The position numbers and the translations under genes are program-made. Below the pieces are notes generated by a model. The model was not told where the DNA came from and did not search any database. It saw only the letters and a list, made by a program, of their open reading frames with translations. This document shows positions 19,045-27,205 of a stretch of DNA of 64,000 nt, one piece after another; the stretch's first letter is position 1, and each line of letters starts with the position of its first letter. Source of the stretch: Flavobacteriaceae bacterium UBA3591. GTDB taxonomy: Bacteria; Bacteroidota; Bacteroidia; Flavobacteriales; Flavobacteriaceae. The DNA lies in the NCBI GenBank assembly GCA_002375695.1, contig DFMO01000008.1, positions 1 through 64,000 on the forward strand, in the 5' to 3' direction.

Positions 19045-20940
19045 TTACTTAATCATCTCGTAGCTGCGTTTAATAAAGGCGGTAAGTTCTTCCCCTTTTA
19101 ACAAGTTTTTACTTAAACGAGCTAAATCTAAGGCCTGGTTAACCAAGCGTTCTTTTTTCTTTTTGGTTTTAGTGCTTAAAATTTCAGAAACCAAACTGTG
19201 GTTTGTATTTACAATTAAGTTATACATTTCTGGAAATCCGCCCATTCCAAACATACCGCCGCCACCGCCGGTTTTTTGCATATCTTTCATTCTACGCATA
19301 AACTCTGGTTCGGTAATAATAAATGGATTTGCCGAGCTATCCATGGCTTCTAATTGCACTGTAAATTTCTCTTTTGAAATTACTTCGTCTAAATACGTTT
19401 TTAATTCTTCTTTCTCTTCATCTGAAAGTTTAGAGATTTGCTCATCATCTTTTTTGATAAGGTTTTCAACGTGGTCGCTATCTACGCGTACAAATGAAAT
19501 TTTCTCTTCGCTACCTTCCATTTTTTGAAGTAAATGAGGAACAATAGGTGAATCTAACAGTAATACTTCGTAGCCTTTTTCCTTTGCAGCTTCTATATAA
19601 CTATGTTGCTCTTCTTTATTTGAAGCATATAGAATTACCACATTTCCATCTTTATCTGTTTGTGCGTCTTTTATTTTTTCTTTTAATTCTGAAAAAGTAT
19701 AATACACATCGTCTACAGTAGGGTATAGTGCAAAATCTTTAGATTTTTCGAAGAATTTATCTTCGGTAAGCATACCGTATTCAATAACAATTTTAATGTC
19801 GTTCCACTTTTTCTCAAAGCCTTCACGGTCATTGTTAAATAAACTTTTCAGCTTATCTGCAACCTTGCGAGTAATATAGCTCGAAATCTTTTTTACAGCA
19901 CCATCTGCTTGTAAATAGCTACGAGAAACATTTAACGGAATATCTGGACTGTCAATTACCCCGCGTAACATGGTTAAAAATTCGGGAACAATTCCTTCAA
20001 CGTTATCGGTTACAAAAACTTGATTTTGGTAAAGTTGAATTTTATCCTTTTGAATGCTCATATCGTTTGTCATCTTCGGGAAATAAAGTATTCCTGTAAG
20101 ATTAAACGGATAGTCTACATTTAAGTGAATGTGGAAAAGTGGCTCCTCAAACTGCATTGGGTACATCTCGCGATAAAAGGCTTTGTAGTCTTTATCTTCG
20201 AGTTCGGTTGGTTGCTTTGTCCACGCTGGGTTTGGATTGTTAATAATATTATCAACTTCCTTAGTTGGTGCAGGATCGTCTTCTTTTGCGTCTTCTGGCT
20301 TTGGCAAAGTTTCTGTGCGTGTTCCAAATTTAATTGGAATAGGCATAAACTTGTTGTATTTCACTAATAATTCAGAAATACGACTTTCTTCTAAAAACTC
20401 GGTGGAATCTTCGGCTATGTGCAGAATTATTTCGGTTCCTCTTTCTTTTTTATCGGCAGACTCTAAAGTAAATTCTGGCGAGCCGTCGCACGTCCAGTGT
20501 ACTGCTGGTTCGTCTTTATAACTTTTGGTTATTATTTCAACCTTTTCAGCAACCATAAATGCCGAGTAAAAACCAAGCCCAAAATGCCCGATAATTCCGG
20601 CATCTTTACCGTCTTTATCTTTGTACTTTTCAATAAATTCTTCGGCACCTGAAAAAGCAATTTCGTTAATATATTTTTCAACTTCGTCTTTTGTCATCCC
20701 AATTCCTTGGTCAATTATACGAAGTTGTTTTTTGTCTTTATCTAATTTTACTTCAATCATTGGATTGCCATATTCTACTCCTTTTGCTTCCCCAATATTG
20801 GTTAAGTGCTTTAATTTTAAAGTAGCATCTGTTGCATTCGAAATTAATTCGCGTAGAAAAATTTCGTGATCGCTGTATAAAAACTTTTTAATCAGTGGAA
20901 AAATATTATCTACTGATACATTAATAGTTCCTTTACTCAT
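19045..20940 (-). CDS. htpG: Molecular chaperone HtpG (Hsp90)
   Basis: 631 residues, the usual length for bacterial Hsp90. The N-terminal GHKL ATPase domain shows ELISNATDATLKL, DQGIGMT and GHFGLGFYSAFMV. The middle domain carries the conserved arginine region LNVSRSYLQ, and the C-terminal dimerisation domain follows a glycine- and methionine-rich loop (TGGGGGMFGMGGFPEMYN). It is a cytoplasmic ATP-dependent chaperone. It stands alone with its own terminator. Upstream, a TGACA-N3-TGTCA inverted repeat 72 bases before the start may be a regulatory site. Confidence 0.97.
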   Translation of the reverse strand: MSKGTINVSVDNIFPLIKKFLYSDHEIFLRELISNATDATLKLKHLTNIGEAKGVEYGNPMIEVKLDKDKKQLRIIDQGIGMTKDEVEKYINEIAFSGAEEFIEKYKDKDGKDAGIIGHFGLGFYSAFMVAEKVEIITKSYKDEPAVHWTCDGSPEFTLESADKKERGTEIILHIAEDSTEFLEESRISELLVKYNKFMPIPIKFGTRTETLPKPEDAKEDDPAPTKEVDNIINNPNPAWTKQPTELEDKDYKAFYREMYPMQFEEPLFHIHLNVDYPFNLTGILYFPKMTNDMSIQKDKIQLYQNQVFVTDNVEGIVPEFLTMLRGVIDSPDIPLNVSRSYLQADGAVKKISSYITRKVADKLKSLFNNDREGFEKKWNDIKIVIEYGMLTEDKFFEKSKDFALYPTVDDVYYTFSELKEKIKDAQTDKDGNVVILYASNKEEQHSYIEAAKEKGYEVLLLDSPIVPHLLQKMEGSEEKISFVRVDSDHVENLIKKDDEQISKLSDEEKEELKTYLDEVISKEKFTVQLEAMDSSANPFIITEPEFMRRMKDMQKTGGGGGMFGMGGFPEMYNLIVNTNHSLVSEILSTKTKKKKERLVNQALDLARLSKNLLKGEELTAFIKRSYEMIK

Positions 20941-21011
20941 TGTATATAATTTTTAATTATTTTTTTATTCCAATACATTATTGACAAAGAAAGTACCATT
21001 TAACAACAGGC

Positions 21012-21024
21012 TGACACCTTGTCA
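21012..21024. promoter_or_regulatory. Inverted repeat TGACA-N3-TGTCA upstream of htpG
   Basis: A perfect 5+5 inverted repeat with a 3-base spacer, 72 bases before the htpG start codon. It is a possible operator for a dimeric regulator. The link to heat-shock control is inference from position only. Confidence 0.35.
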
Positions 21025-21171
21025 CAGATTAATTTGGTGAAAATGAATTTCTATTAATTGAGGTCGAAAAATTTGCGACGATTTTTATTAAAAATTTGCG
21101 TAAAATTTTAACAAAACTTTGTTTAATCCTTTAACAATTTCACTAAACAAAGTGTAGTATCTTTACAGGGA

Positions 21172-21268
21172 GTAATCGAGTATTAAATTGCTATGAAAAA
21201 GTAAAAAATATTCTATTATTTAATTGGTTAGGTTGTTGAAAAAGGGCGCTTTTTATGCGCCCTTTTTT
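21172..21268 (+). ncRNA. Candidate small RNA between a promoter-like box and a terminator
   Basis: A promoter-like TATCTTTA at 21158-21165 (with TTTC 16 bases upstream) precedes about 97 bases that end in a strong terminator. No ORF longer than three codons is present in the likely transcript. The terminator also serves the opposite-strand peptidase gene, which weakens the case. Confidence 0.25.
21239..21267 (-). terminator. Bidirectional terminator after the S9 peptidase gene
   Basis: AAAAAGGGCGC at 21239-21249 pairs with GCGCCCTTTTT at 21257-21267 (11 bp, 7-base loop), with T-runs in both directions. It lies 45 bases past the peptidase stop on the minus strand. Confidence 0.88.
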
Positions 21269-21312
21269 GTATTGTTAGAATTTTGTTTTTAGAAAAGTAC
21301 GAGTTGAAAATG

Positions 21313-23730
21313 TTACTTTTTGTTTTTTACATATTTATCCAGCCATTGGTCTTGCTCCCAAAGTACGTGTAAAACGCTTTCTTTGGCGCTATAACCGTGA
21401 CTTTCTTTTGGAAGCATTACCAGTCGCGCGGTAGCTCCCAGTCCTTTTAAAGCATTAAAGTAGCGCTCACTTTGTAATGGGTAAGTTCCCGAATTATTAT
21501 CTGCCTCGCCGTGAATTAATAACAAAGGCGATTTCATTTTATCGGCGTGCATAAATGGTGACATAGTGTTGTATGTTTCGGGAGAATCCCAATAGCTCCG
21601 CTCTTCACTTTGAAAACCAAACGGAGTAAGGGTTCTATTATAAGCGCCGCTTCGAGCAATACCGGCAGCAAATAAGTTTGAATGACTTAAAAGGTTTGCA
21701 ACCATAAACGCTCCATATGAGTGACCGCCCACACCAACGCGATTTCTATCTATATAGCCCATTTTATCAACCGCATCTATCGCGGCTTTTGCGTTTGCTA
21801 CCAATTGGGTTCTAAAAGTGTCGTTAGGCTCTTCGTCACCTTCGCCTACAATTGGAAAAGCAGCATTGTCCAATACCACATAACCCTGCGTTACCCAATA
21901 AATTGGTGAACCGTAGTAGGGGTAAATAAATTTATTTGGGTTCGAGGTATTTTGAGAAGCGCTTGCCTTGTCTTTAAATTCGCGAGGGTACGCCCAAAGT
22001 ATCATAGGCATTTTTTCTTTTTTGGAAGTATCATAACCCACGGGTAAATAGAGTGTACCGTCTAATTCTAACCCATCTTCGCGTTTATAAGTAATAACTT
22101 CTTTATGCACGTTTTGTAAACTCTTAAACGGGTTTTCGAATGAAGTTACCGGGGTTAATTTATTTTTCTTATTAATATTTCTGAAGTAATAATTAGGGTA
22201 TTCATTTTGCGATTCAATTCGGACTAAAATTTTACCCTTTTTCATATCAATAGCCGCGTTGAGGTTCTCTAACTTATCGGTGTAATTAGATTGGTAAATT
22301 CTTTCGGTTTTTTGAGTTTTTAAATCGATTTTATCAATAAAAGGAAACTGACCTTTTTCCGAAAAACCGTCGCCCATTAAAAATGCGTTTTCAGTGTCTA
22401 ATTCTAAAATTCGTTCGCCAAAATCGTTTTTTGTGGTAATAAAACTTCCCGGATCGCTATATCTGTCTTGATAGTTTCGGTCAAAAATTACAGTTGGAGC
22501 TTCTGAATTATTTGATGGGTTAAAAACATAACTTTTGGTGTTGCGGCTGTTCCACCAATAATCTGAAGCGATAGCGAGTTTATCATCTCCCCACATTATA
22601 CCAGAATAACGATTTATGGTTTTTAAAAGCAATCTTTTTTCACCAGTAAAAGGTGCTTCAAGCTCATAAATAGCATCGCGATAATCAACTTTTACTTCGG
22701 GATCGCCTTTATCTAACGCTTCTGCCCAATAAATAGTGGCAGGTTTATCTGCGCGCCAAGTCATTCTTCGTTTTCCTGTACGCGTGGCCATAAAACCTTT
22801 TGGTTGTACCTCGTTTAAAGGCACATCATTTACTTTTTGAATTAATTTACCGTTTTGATTGTAGATGTTTTTTTCAAACGGAAAACGACGGTAAGGCACT
22901 AAATATGAAAATGGTTTTTTAATAGTTGTCACCATAATATAGTTTCCGTCGGGCGAAAAATCAATTCCGTTGTACATTGCCGTTGGAAGAAAATTGGTTG
23001 TTGTACCGTCTAAGGATATCTTTTTAATTTCGGAAAGGGCGAGTTGTTCAAAATTGTACTCGTCGTTAGGGTTGCTAAGCAAATCTTGATACGTTCTATT
23101 TTGAGCTTTTTCACCATCACTTACCGTCACGGTTGGTCCTTGCGGAACAGCTTCGGCTGTATTAATTAGTTCTTTTCGATTCTGCGGAATTACATTCACC
23201 AAAAGTGCATTGCCATCTTTAAACCAGTTTATAGGCCTGCCCATATTGGCGTTAATTTTTAAAGAACTAAGTTTTTGAGCAGCTCCTTTTTCAATATCTA
23301 AAACCCATAATTGAACGCTATTATTTGTTGTATTTAAAAAAGCAACTTTTTTTTCATTGGGTGAAAAGGTGAAATTTGATAACCTTGCATCTTTTGGTAG
23401 TCCCACTACTTGACGCGCATCCTTTTTAGTAGCTTTTTTAACCATTATATTATTGTAAAATCTGGTGCGGCTACCAATATTTGTTTTTGGGTTAATTCTA
23501 AGTCCGCCTAAGCGCATTTCGGTTTGTGAAAGTTCGGCGATAGATTTATAGGCGTCGCGGTAAAAAAGTACAACATTTTCGCCTTGGTTGTCAATCCATA
23601 CGGCAGGTGCTAAAGGTACATCTACCAATTCTAAAATTTCTTTTGGTGGTTTTTGATAGTCTAATTTTTCTTGTGCAAAAAATGGTGTTGCAATAAGGAG
23701 AAATGCAACGCAAGCAATGAGTTTTTTCAT
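21313..23730 (-). CDS. S9 family prolyl oligopeptidase-like serine peptidase, secreted
   Basis: 805 residues with a signal peptide MKKLIACVAFLLIATPFFAQ. An N-terminal beta-propeller region (about 60-530) with PD40-like strands (FSPDGNYIMVTT) precedes the C-terminal alpha/beta hydrolase catalytic domain. The nucleophile serine lies in GGHSYGAFM, the aspartate in IHGEADNNSG and the histidine in KESHGYSAKE, so the triad is complete. Such enzymes cleave short peptides in the periplasm or at the surface. The gene is transcribed alone, divergent from the ketoacyl synthase gene, with a perfect inverted repeat in the shared upstream region. Confidence 0.94.
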   Translation of the reverse strand: MKKLIACVAFLLIATPFFAQEKLDYQKPPKEILELVDVPLAPAVWIDNQGENVVLFYRDAYKSIAELSQTEMRLGGLRINPKTNIGSRTRFYNNIMVKKATKKDARQVVGLPKDARLSNFTFSPNEKKVAFLNTTNNSVQLWVLDIEKGAAQKLSSLKINANMGRPINWFKDGNALLVNVIPQNRKELINTAEAVPQGPTVTVSDGEKAQNRTYQDLLSNPNDEYNFEQLALSEIKKISLDGTTTNFLPTAMYNGIDFSPDGNYIMVTTIKKPFSYLVPYRRFPFEKNIYNQNGKLIQKVNDVPLNEVQPKGFMATRTGKRRMTWRADKPATIYWAEALDKGDPEVKVDYRDAIYELEAPFTGEKRLLLKTINRYSGIMWGDDKLAIASDYWWNSRNTKSYVFNPSNNSEAPTVIFDRNYQDRYSDPGSFITTKNDFGERILELDTENAFLMGDGFSEKGQFPFIDKIDLKTQKTERIYQSNYTDKLENLNAAIDMKKGKILVRIESQNEYPNYYFRNINKKNKLTPVTSFENPFKSLQNVHKEVITYKREDGLELDGTLYLPVGYDTSKKEKMPMILWAYPREFKDKASASQNTSNPNKFIYPYYGSPIYWVTQGYVVLDNAAFPIVGEGDEEPNDTFRTQLVANAKAAIDAVDKMGYIDRNRVGVGGHSYGAFMVANLLSHSNLFAAGIARSGAYNRTLTPFGFQSEERSYWDSPETYNTMSPFMHADKMKSPLLLIHGEADNNSGTYPLQSERYFNALKGLGATARLVMLPKESHGYSAKESVLHVLWEQDQWLDKYVKNKK

Positions 23731-23780
23731 ATTATAAATTTTTTAAAGGCTAAAGATATTTAAAATAACGCGAACTCGTT

Positions 23781-23798
23781 TGTTATGCACGCATAACA
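23781..23798. promoter_or_regulatory. Perfect 8-bp inverted repeat in a divergent promoter region
   Basis: TGTTATGC at 23781-23788 and GCATAACA at 23791-23798 with a 2-base spacer form an 18-base operator-like palindrome. It lies 51 bases upstream of the S9 peptidase start and 73 bases upstream of the ketoacyl synthase start. The short spacer makes an RNA hairpin unlikely and a dimeric DNA-binding protein site plausible. Confidence 0.5.
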
Positions 23799-23870
23799 TA
23801 TAAAGCTTTAAATTGTTTCTTTGAATTGGGCTATATACTTATATTGCCGTACTATTTAAAACTGTAAATA

Positions 23871-24878
23871 ATGTATACTTCAAAAATTACGGGTTTGGGG
23901 CATTATGTGCCTGAAAATGTGGTAACCAACCACGATCTTTCAAAATTAATGGATACTAATGATGCGTGGATTCAAGAACGCACAGGTATAAAAGAGCGTA
24001 GGCATATTAAAAAAGGCGATGGTAATTCTACTTCTGTAATGGCTGTAAAAGCTTCAAAAATAGCTTTAGAACGTGCTAAACTGCAACCCGATGATATAGA
24101 TATGATTGTGTTTGCCACCCTAAGCCCAGATATGTATTTTCCTGGCGGTGGAGTAGAGGTGCAAGAAATGATGGGCATGCGCACCATTCCGGCATTGGAT
24201 GTGCGCAATCAGTGTAGCGGGTTTGTTTATGCGCTTTCGGTAGCCGATCAATTTATTAAAACGGGCATGTATAGAAACGTGTTGGTAATTGGGAGTGAAA
24301 ACCACAGTGGAGGATTAGATTTTACAACGCGTGGCCGAAATGTTTCGGTGATTTTTGGCGACGGTGCCGGTGCGGCAGTAGTTTCACGAAATGAAACCAA
24401 CAAGGGAGGTGTTCTTTCTACGCATTTGCATAGCGAAGGACAACACAAAAATGAATTGTCTTTACGCGGGCCAAGTACCGAATATTGGGTGCCCGAGATA
24501 ATTGAAGACAATCCACAAGAAAACATACCGTACTACCCCGTAATGAATGGACAATTTGTTTTTAAACACGCCATTGTTCGCTTTGCCGAAGTTATTCAAG
24601 AAGGGTTAGACGCAAGTAAGCTAAGTGTAAACGATATTGATATGCTTATACCGCACCAGGCAAATCTTCGTATTTCGCAGTTTATTCAGCAGAAAATGAA
24701 ATTGACCGACGCGCAAGTTTTTAACAACATTCAAAAATACGGAAATACCACAGCAGCATCTATTCCTATTGCACTATCTGAAGCTTGGGAGCAAGGCAAG
24801 GTTAAAGAAGGTGACTTGGTTGTATTAGCAGCCTTTGGTAGCGGATTTACTTGGGGAAGTGCTATTATTAGATGGTAG
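23871..24878 (+). CDS. 3-oxoacyl-ACP synthase III family protein
   Basis: 335 residues of the KAS III thiolase fold, which condenses an acyl-CoA with malonyl-ACP to start fatty-acid or related chains. The catalytic triad is visible as Cys115 in RNQCSGF, His262 in IPHQANLR and Asn292 in KYGNTTAAS. The glycine-rich end AFGSGFTWGSAIIRW is typical. It is not in a plsX-fabH operon here, which suggests a FabH paralogue with a specialised starter or product rather than the housekeeping enzyme. It stands alone and is followed directly by a terminator. Confidence 0.93.
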   Translation: MYTSKITGLGHYVPENVVTNHDLSKLMDTNDAWIQERTGIKERRHIKKGDGNSTSVMAVKASKIALERAKLQPDDIDMIVFATLSPDMYFPGGGVEVQEMMGMRTIPALDVRNQCSGFVYALSVADQFIKTGMYRNVLVIGSENHSGGLDFTTRGRNVSVIFGDGAGAAVVSRNETNKGGVLSTHLHSEGQHKNELSLRGPSTEYWVPEIIEDNPQENIPYYPVMNGQFVFKHAIVRFAEVIQEGLDASKLSVNDIDMLIPHQANLRISQFIQQKMKLTDAQVFNNIQKYGNTTAASIPIALSEAWEQGKVKEGDLVVLAAFGSGFTWGSAIIRW

Positions 24879-24900
24879 TAGCGTTAAAACTTTTAATGAA

Positions 24901-24935
24901 AAAAGCCTTTCAGCAATTCTGAAAGGCTTTTATTT
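24901..24935 (+). terminator. Terminator of the ketoacyl synthase gene
   Basis: AAAAGCCTTTCAG at 24901-24913 pairs with CTGAAAGGCTTTT at 24919-24931 (13 bp, 5-base loop), followed by a T-rich tail. Confidence 0.9.
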
Positions 24936-25291
24936 TTACCTAAAAAAGGTATAATTTGTTAAAGGCTAATTCAAATAAATTATAAAATGAAATTTTAGGT
25001 TTCTATATATAAGACGAAATGATTCTGACAATAGTTTCAAGTCTTTTCTTTATTTAACACAATAATAACATCGCTATTAAAAAAATCAAACCCGAAACAG
25101 TTGCTTCGGGTTTGAATCTTTGCTGCTATTATTAACACTAACCATCAACGTAAAAAATTCACAGCAAAGAATAAATGTTGTTATAATATAGACGTTAAAA
25201 AGTTTGAATTGTTTCATTTCAAATTTCATTTTAACGAACATTTATGAATACTTAGATTACAGAATTGTATTTTTCTGTAAAAACTACTAAA
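24936..25291. other. Structured intergenic region without a gene
   Basis: A 356-base AT-rich spacer with no credible ORF. It contains a 10-bp hairpin (25087-25096 with 25105-25114) whose U-run lies on the minus strand, and a 9-bp inverted repeat TCTTTGCTG at 25117-25125 with CAGCAAAGA at 25162-25170. A -7-like TATTTTTC at 25268-25275 lies just before the CoA-binding protein gene. A minus-strand small RNA ending near 25080 is possible. Confidence 0.45.
25087..25114 (-). terminator. Terminator-like hairpin on the minus strand with no upstream gene
   Basis: CAAACCCGAA at 25087-25096 pairs with TTCGGGTTTG at 25105-25114 (10 bp, 8-base loop). Read on the minus strand, it is followed by a long T-run (the A-run at 25078-25085). 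No minus-strand gene ends here. Confidence 0.6.
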
Positions 25292-25651
25292 ATGAAAAAG
25301 ACATTAGTTTTGGGCGCAAGCCTTAACCCCAGCAGGTATTCAAATCTTGCAATAAATAAATTAACAAGTCACGGGCACCAAGTAGAAGCAGTAGGGTTAA
25401 AACCTGGCGAAGTAGCAGGGGTTTCTATTGCAACCGAGAAAAAACCATTTGAAAATATAGATACAGTTACGTTGTATTTAAACCCAAAACGACAAGTTGA
25501 GTACTACGACTATATACTATCGTTAGGTCCAAAACGCGTTATTTTTAACCCTGGCACTGAAAACCCAGAATTCTACAAAATGTTAGAAGAAAACAATATT
25601 ATTTCGGAAGTAGCGTGTACCTTAGTTCTTTTGGGTACGAATCAATATTAA
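25292..25651 (+). CDS. CoA-binding domain protein
   Basis: 119 residues. A Rossmann-like start MKKTLVLGASLNPSRYSNLA, with later G-L-K-P-G-E-V and D-T-V-T-L-Y-L segments, matches the small YccU-like CoA-binding domain family (as in succinyl-CoA ligase alpha subunits, without the catalytic part). I use the ATG at 25292. An in-frame TTG at 25265 overlaps the -7-like box TATTTTTC and is unlikely to be the start. The last 30 bases overlap the end of the convergent symporter gene. Cellular role unknown. Confidence 0.87.
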   Translation: MKKTLVLGASLNPSRYSNLAINKLTSHGHQVEAVGLKPGEVAGVSIATEKKPFENIDTVTLYLNPKRQVEYYDYILSLGPKRVIFNPGTENPEFYKMLEENNIISEVACTLVLLGTNQY

Positions 25652-27070
25652 TCCTAAAAAGGTTAAAGCGCCATTTAAGATTAAAATAAAAAATCCGAAT
25701 TCAAAATTTAAGTATGCAGCACTTAAAGCACTAATAAAATAACCCAAAAAAGGAGTAGCGATGGCTATAAGCGGTACTAATTTATCTTTCACTTTCCAAT
25801 TGGTAAAGAGTCCGTAGGCATATAAACCAAGCAGTGGCCCGTAGGTGTATCCTGCGTAAACAAACAGTTTTGAAATCACCGAATCATCGGCAATTACATA
25901 TTTAAAAATTATTATTACAAAGATTAATAGTAGTGAAAATAAAATGTGAATTCGCTTTCGGATTTTAACTTGATCATTTTGATTGTATTTTTTTTCAATT
26001 TCTAAAATATCAATACTAAATGAGGTTGTTAAGGCAGTAAGTGCGCTATCTGCACTACTGTAGGCTGCAGCAATTAATCCTAAAATAAATAACACTGCAA
26101 CCCCAATCCCGAACTGTGTTTCTTGTGCCGCCAAGGTTGGGAATAGTTGGTCCTTATGAGCGTCAATTCCGTTTTGTTGGGCAAATACTGTGAGCAACAA
26201 TCCTAAAGTTAAAAAAACAAAGTTTACAATGGTTAAAACGATGGTAAACCAAAACATATTTTTTTGAGCATCTTTAAGATTTCGGCAAGTTAAATTTTTC
26301 TGCATCATATCTTGGTCTAAGCCCGTCATAACAATAGCAATAAAGGCTCCGCTTAAAAACTGTTTTACAAAATGATCGCCAGATTTCCAATCGTCAAAAA
26401 AGAAAATTTGGCTCATGTCACTTTCGGCCACAAATGTAAATAGTTGGCTGCCAGATAATCCTAAATCTGTAGATACGTAATATACAGCCGCCCCAACCGC
26501 AACAAGCATAAAGAAGGTTTGCAGCGTATCTGTCCACACAATTGTTTTTATACCGCTTTTAAAGGTGTACAGCCAAATAAGTAAAATAGTTATTGTAACC
26601 GTTACCCAAAAGGGTACGTTCATGTTGTCAAAAATTAAAGTTTGTAAAACTACGGCTACCAAATAGAGTCTAAAACTTGCGCCAACAACTCTTGAGAGTA
26701 AAAAGAAAGATGCTCCTGTTTTATATGAAGCATTTCCAAATCTGCCTTCTAAATATGTGTAAATTGAAGTCAAATTAAGCCGGTAATACAACGGAAGTAA
26801 AATTGTGCCAATTACAGCATAGCCCACTACATAGCCCAAAACAACCTGAAAATAACTAAATTTTGAAGCTTCTACCCAGCCGGGGACCGAGATAAACGTA
26901 ACGCCGCTTAATGAAGCACCTATCATCCCAAATGCAACCAAATACCACGGCGATTGTTTGCCGGCTTTAAAGAAATCAGCATTACTGCCTCCTCTATTTG
27001 TAAGGTATGAAATAAGTATTAACGCTATAAAATAACCCAGTATAAGAAGCAGTATATGTAGTGGTTGCAT
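25622..27070 (-). CDS. Sodium:solute symporter (SSS family)
   Basis: 482 residues with about 13 hydrophobic helices. Family features are visible: the N-terminal RGGSNADFFKAG, PWYLVAFGMIGASLSGVTFISVPG in the first core helices, and SSADSALTALTTSFSIDI in the later sodium-site helix. SSS proteins import sugars, amino acids, vitamins or sialic acid with Na+. The substrate cannot be read from the sequence, and no catabolic neighbour helps. The gene ends 30 bases inside the convergent CoA-binding gene, with no terminator between them. Confidence 0.92.
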   Translation of the reverse strand: MQPLHILLLILGYFIALILISYLTNRGGSNADFFKAGKQSPWYLVAFGMIGASLSGVTFISVPGWVEASKFSYFQVVLGYVVGYAVIGTILLPLYYRLNLTSIYTYLEGRFGNASYKTGASFFLLSRVVGASFRLYLVAVVLQTLIFDNMNVPFWVTVTITILLIWLYTFKSGIKTIVWTDTLQTFFMLVAVGAAVYYVSTDLGLSGSQLFTFVAESDMSQIFFFDDWKSGDHFVKQFLSGAFIAIVMTGLDQDMMQKNLTCRNLKDAQKNMFWFTIVLTIVNFVFLTLGLLLTVFAQQNGIDAHKDQLFPTLAAQETQFGIGVAVLFILGLIAAAYSSADSALTALTTSFSIDILEIEKKYNQNDQVKIRKRIHILFSLLLIFVIIIFKYVIADDSVISKLFVYAGYTYGPLLGLYAYGLFTNWKVKDKLVPLIAIATPFLGYFISALSAAYLNFEFGFFILILNGALTFLGLILIRTQKN

Positions 27071-27151
27071 AAAAGTAAAGGTTGTAAACTATAGATAGTA
27101 TTGCGGGCGTAAAAATACGAAGTTTGTTTTCTCCACCATTTTTATTTTTAA

Positions 27152-27159
27152 TACTTTTG
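27152..27159 (+). promoter_or_regulatory. TAnnTTTG -7 box for the T9SS beta-propeller gene
   Basis: TACTTTTG fits the -7 consensus and lies 46 bases before the start codon. The nearest upstream TTTG (27123-27126) is 25 bases away, somewhat far. Confidence 0.55.
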
Positions 27160-27205
27160 AGCACCTCCAAATAAATTCAGTTGTAATTCCTTTAAAATTA
27201 ATATA

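Larger units (their letters stand above)
20941..21312. other. Intergenic region upstream of htpG and downstream of the S9 peptidase gene
   Basis: A 372-base AT-rich spacer without a credible gene. It contains the inverted repeat at 21012-21024, a plus-strand promoter-like box TATCTTTA at 21158-21165, and the bidirectional terminator at 21239-21267. Between box and terminator there is only a three-codon ORF (ATG at 21192), so a short untranslated RNA is possible. Confidence 0.6.

Noticed and set aside
19163..20869. Several open frames on the plus strand opposite htpG
   Set aside because: htpG is unmistakable on the minus strand. The opposing frames have no family resemblance.
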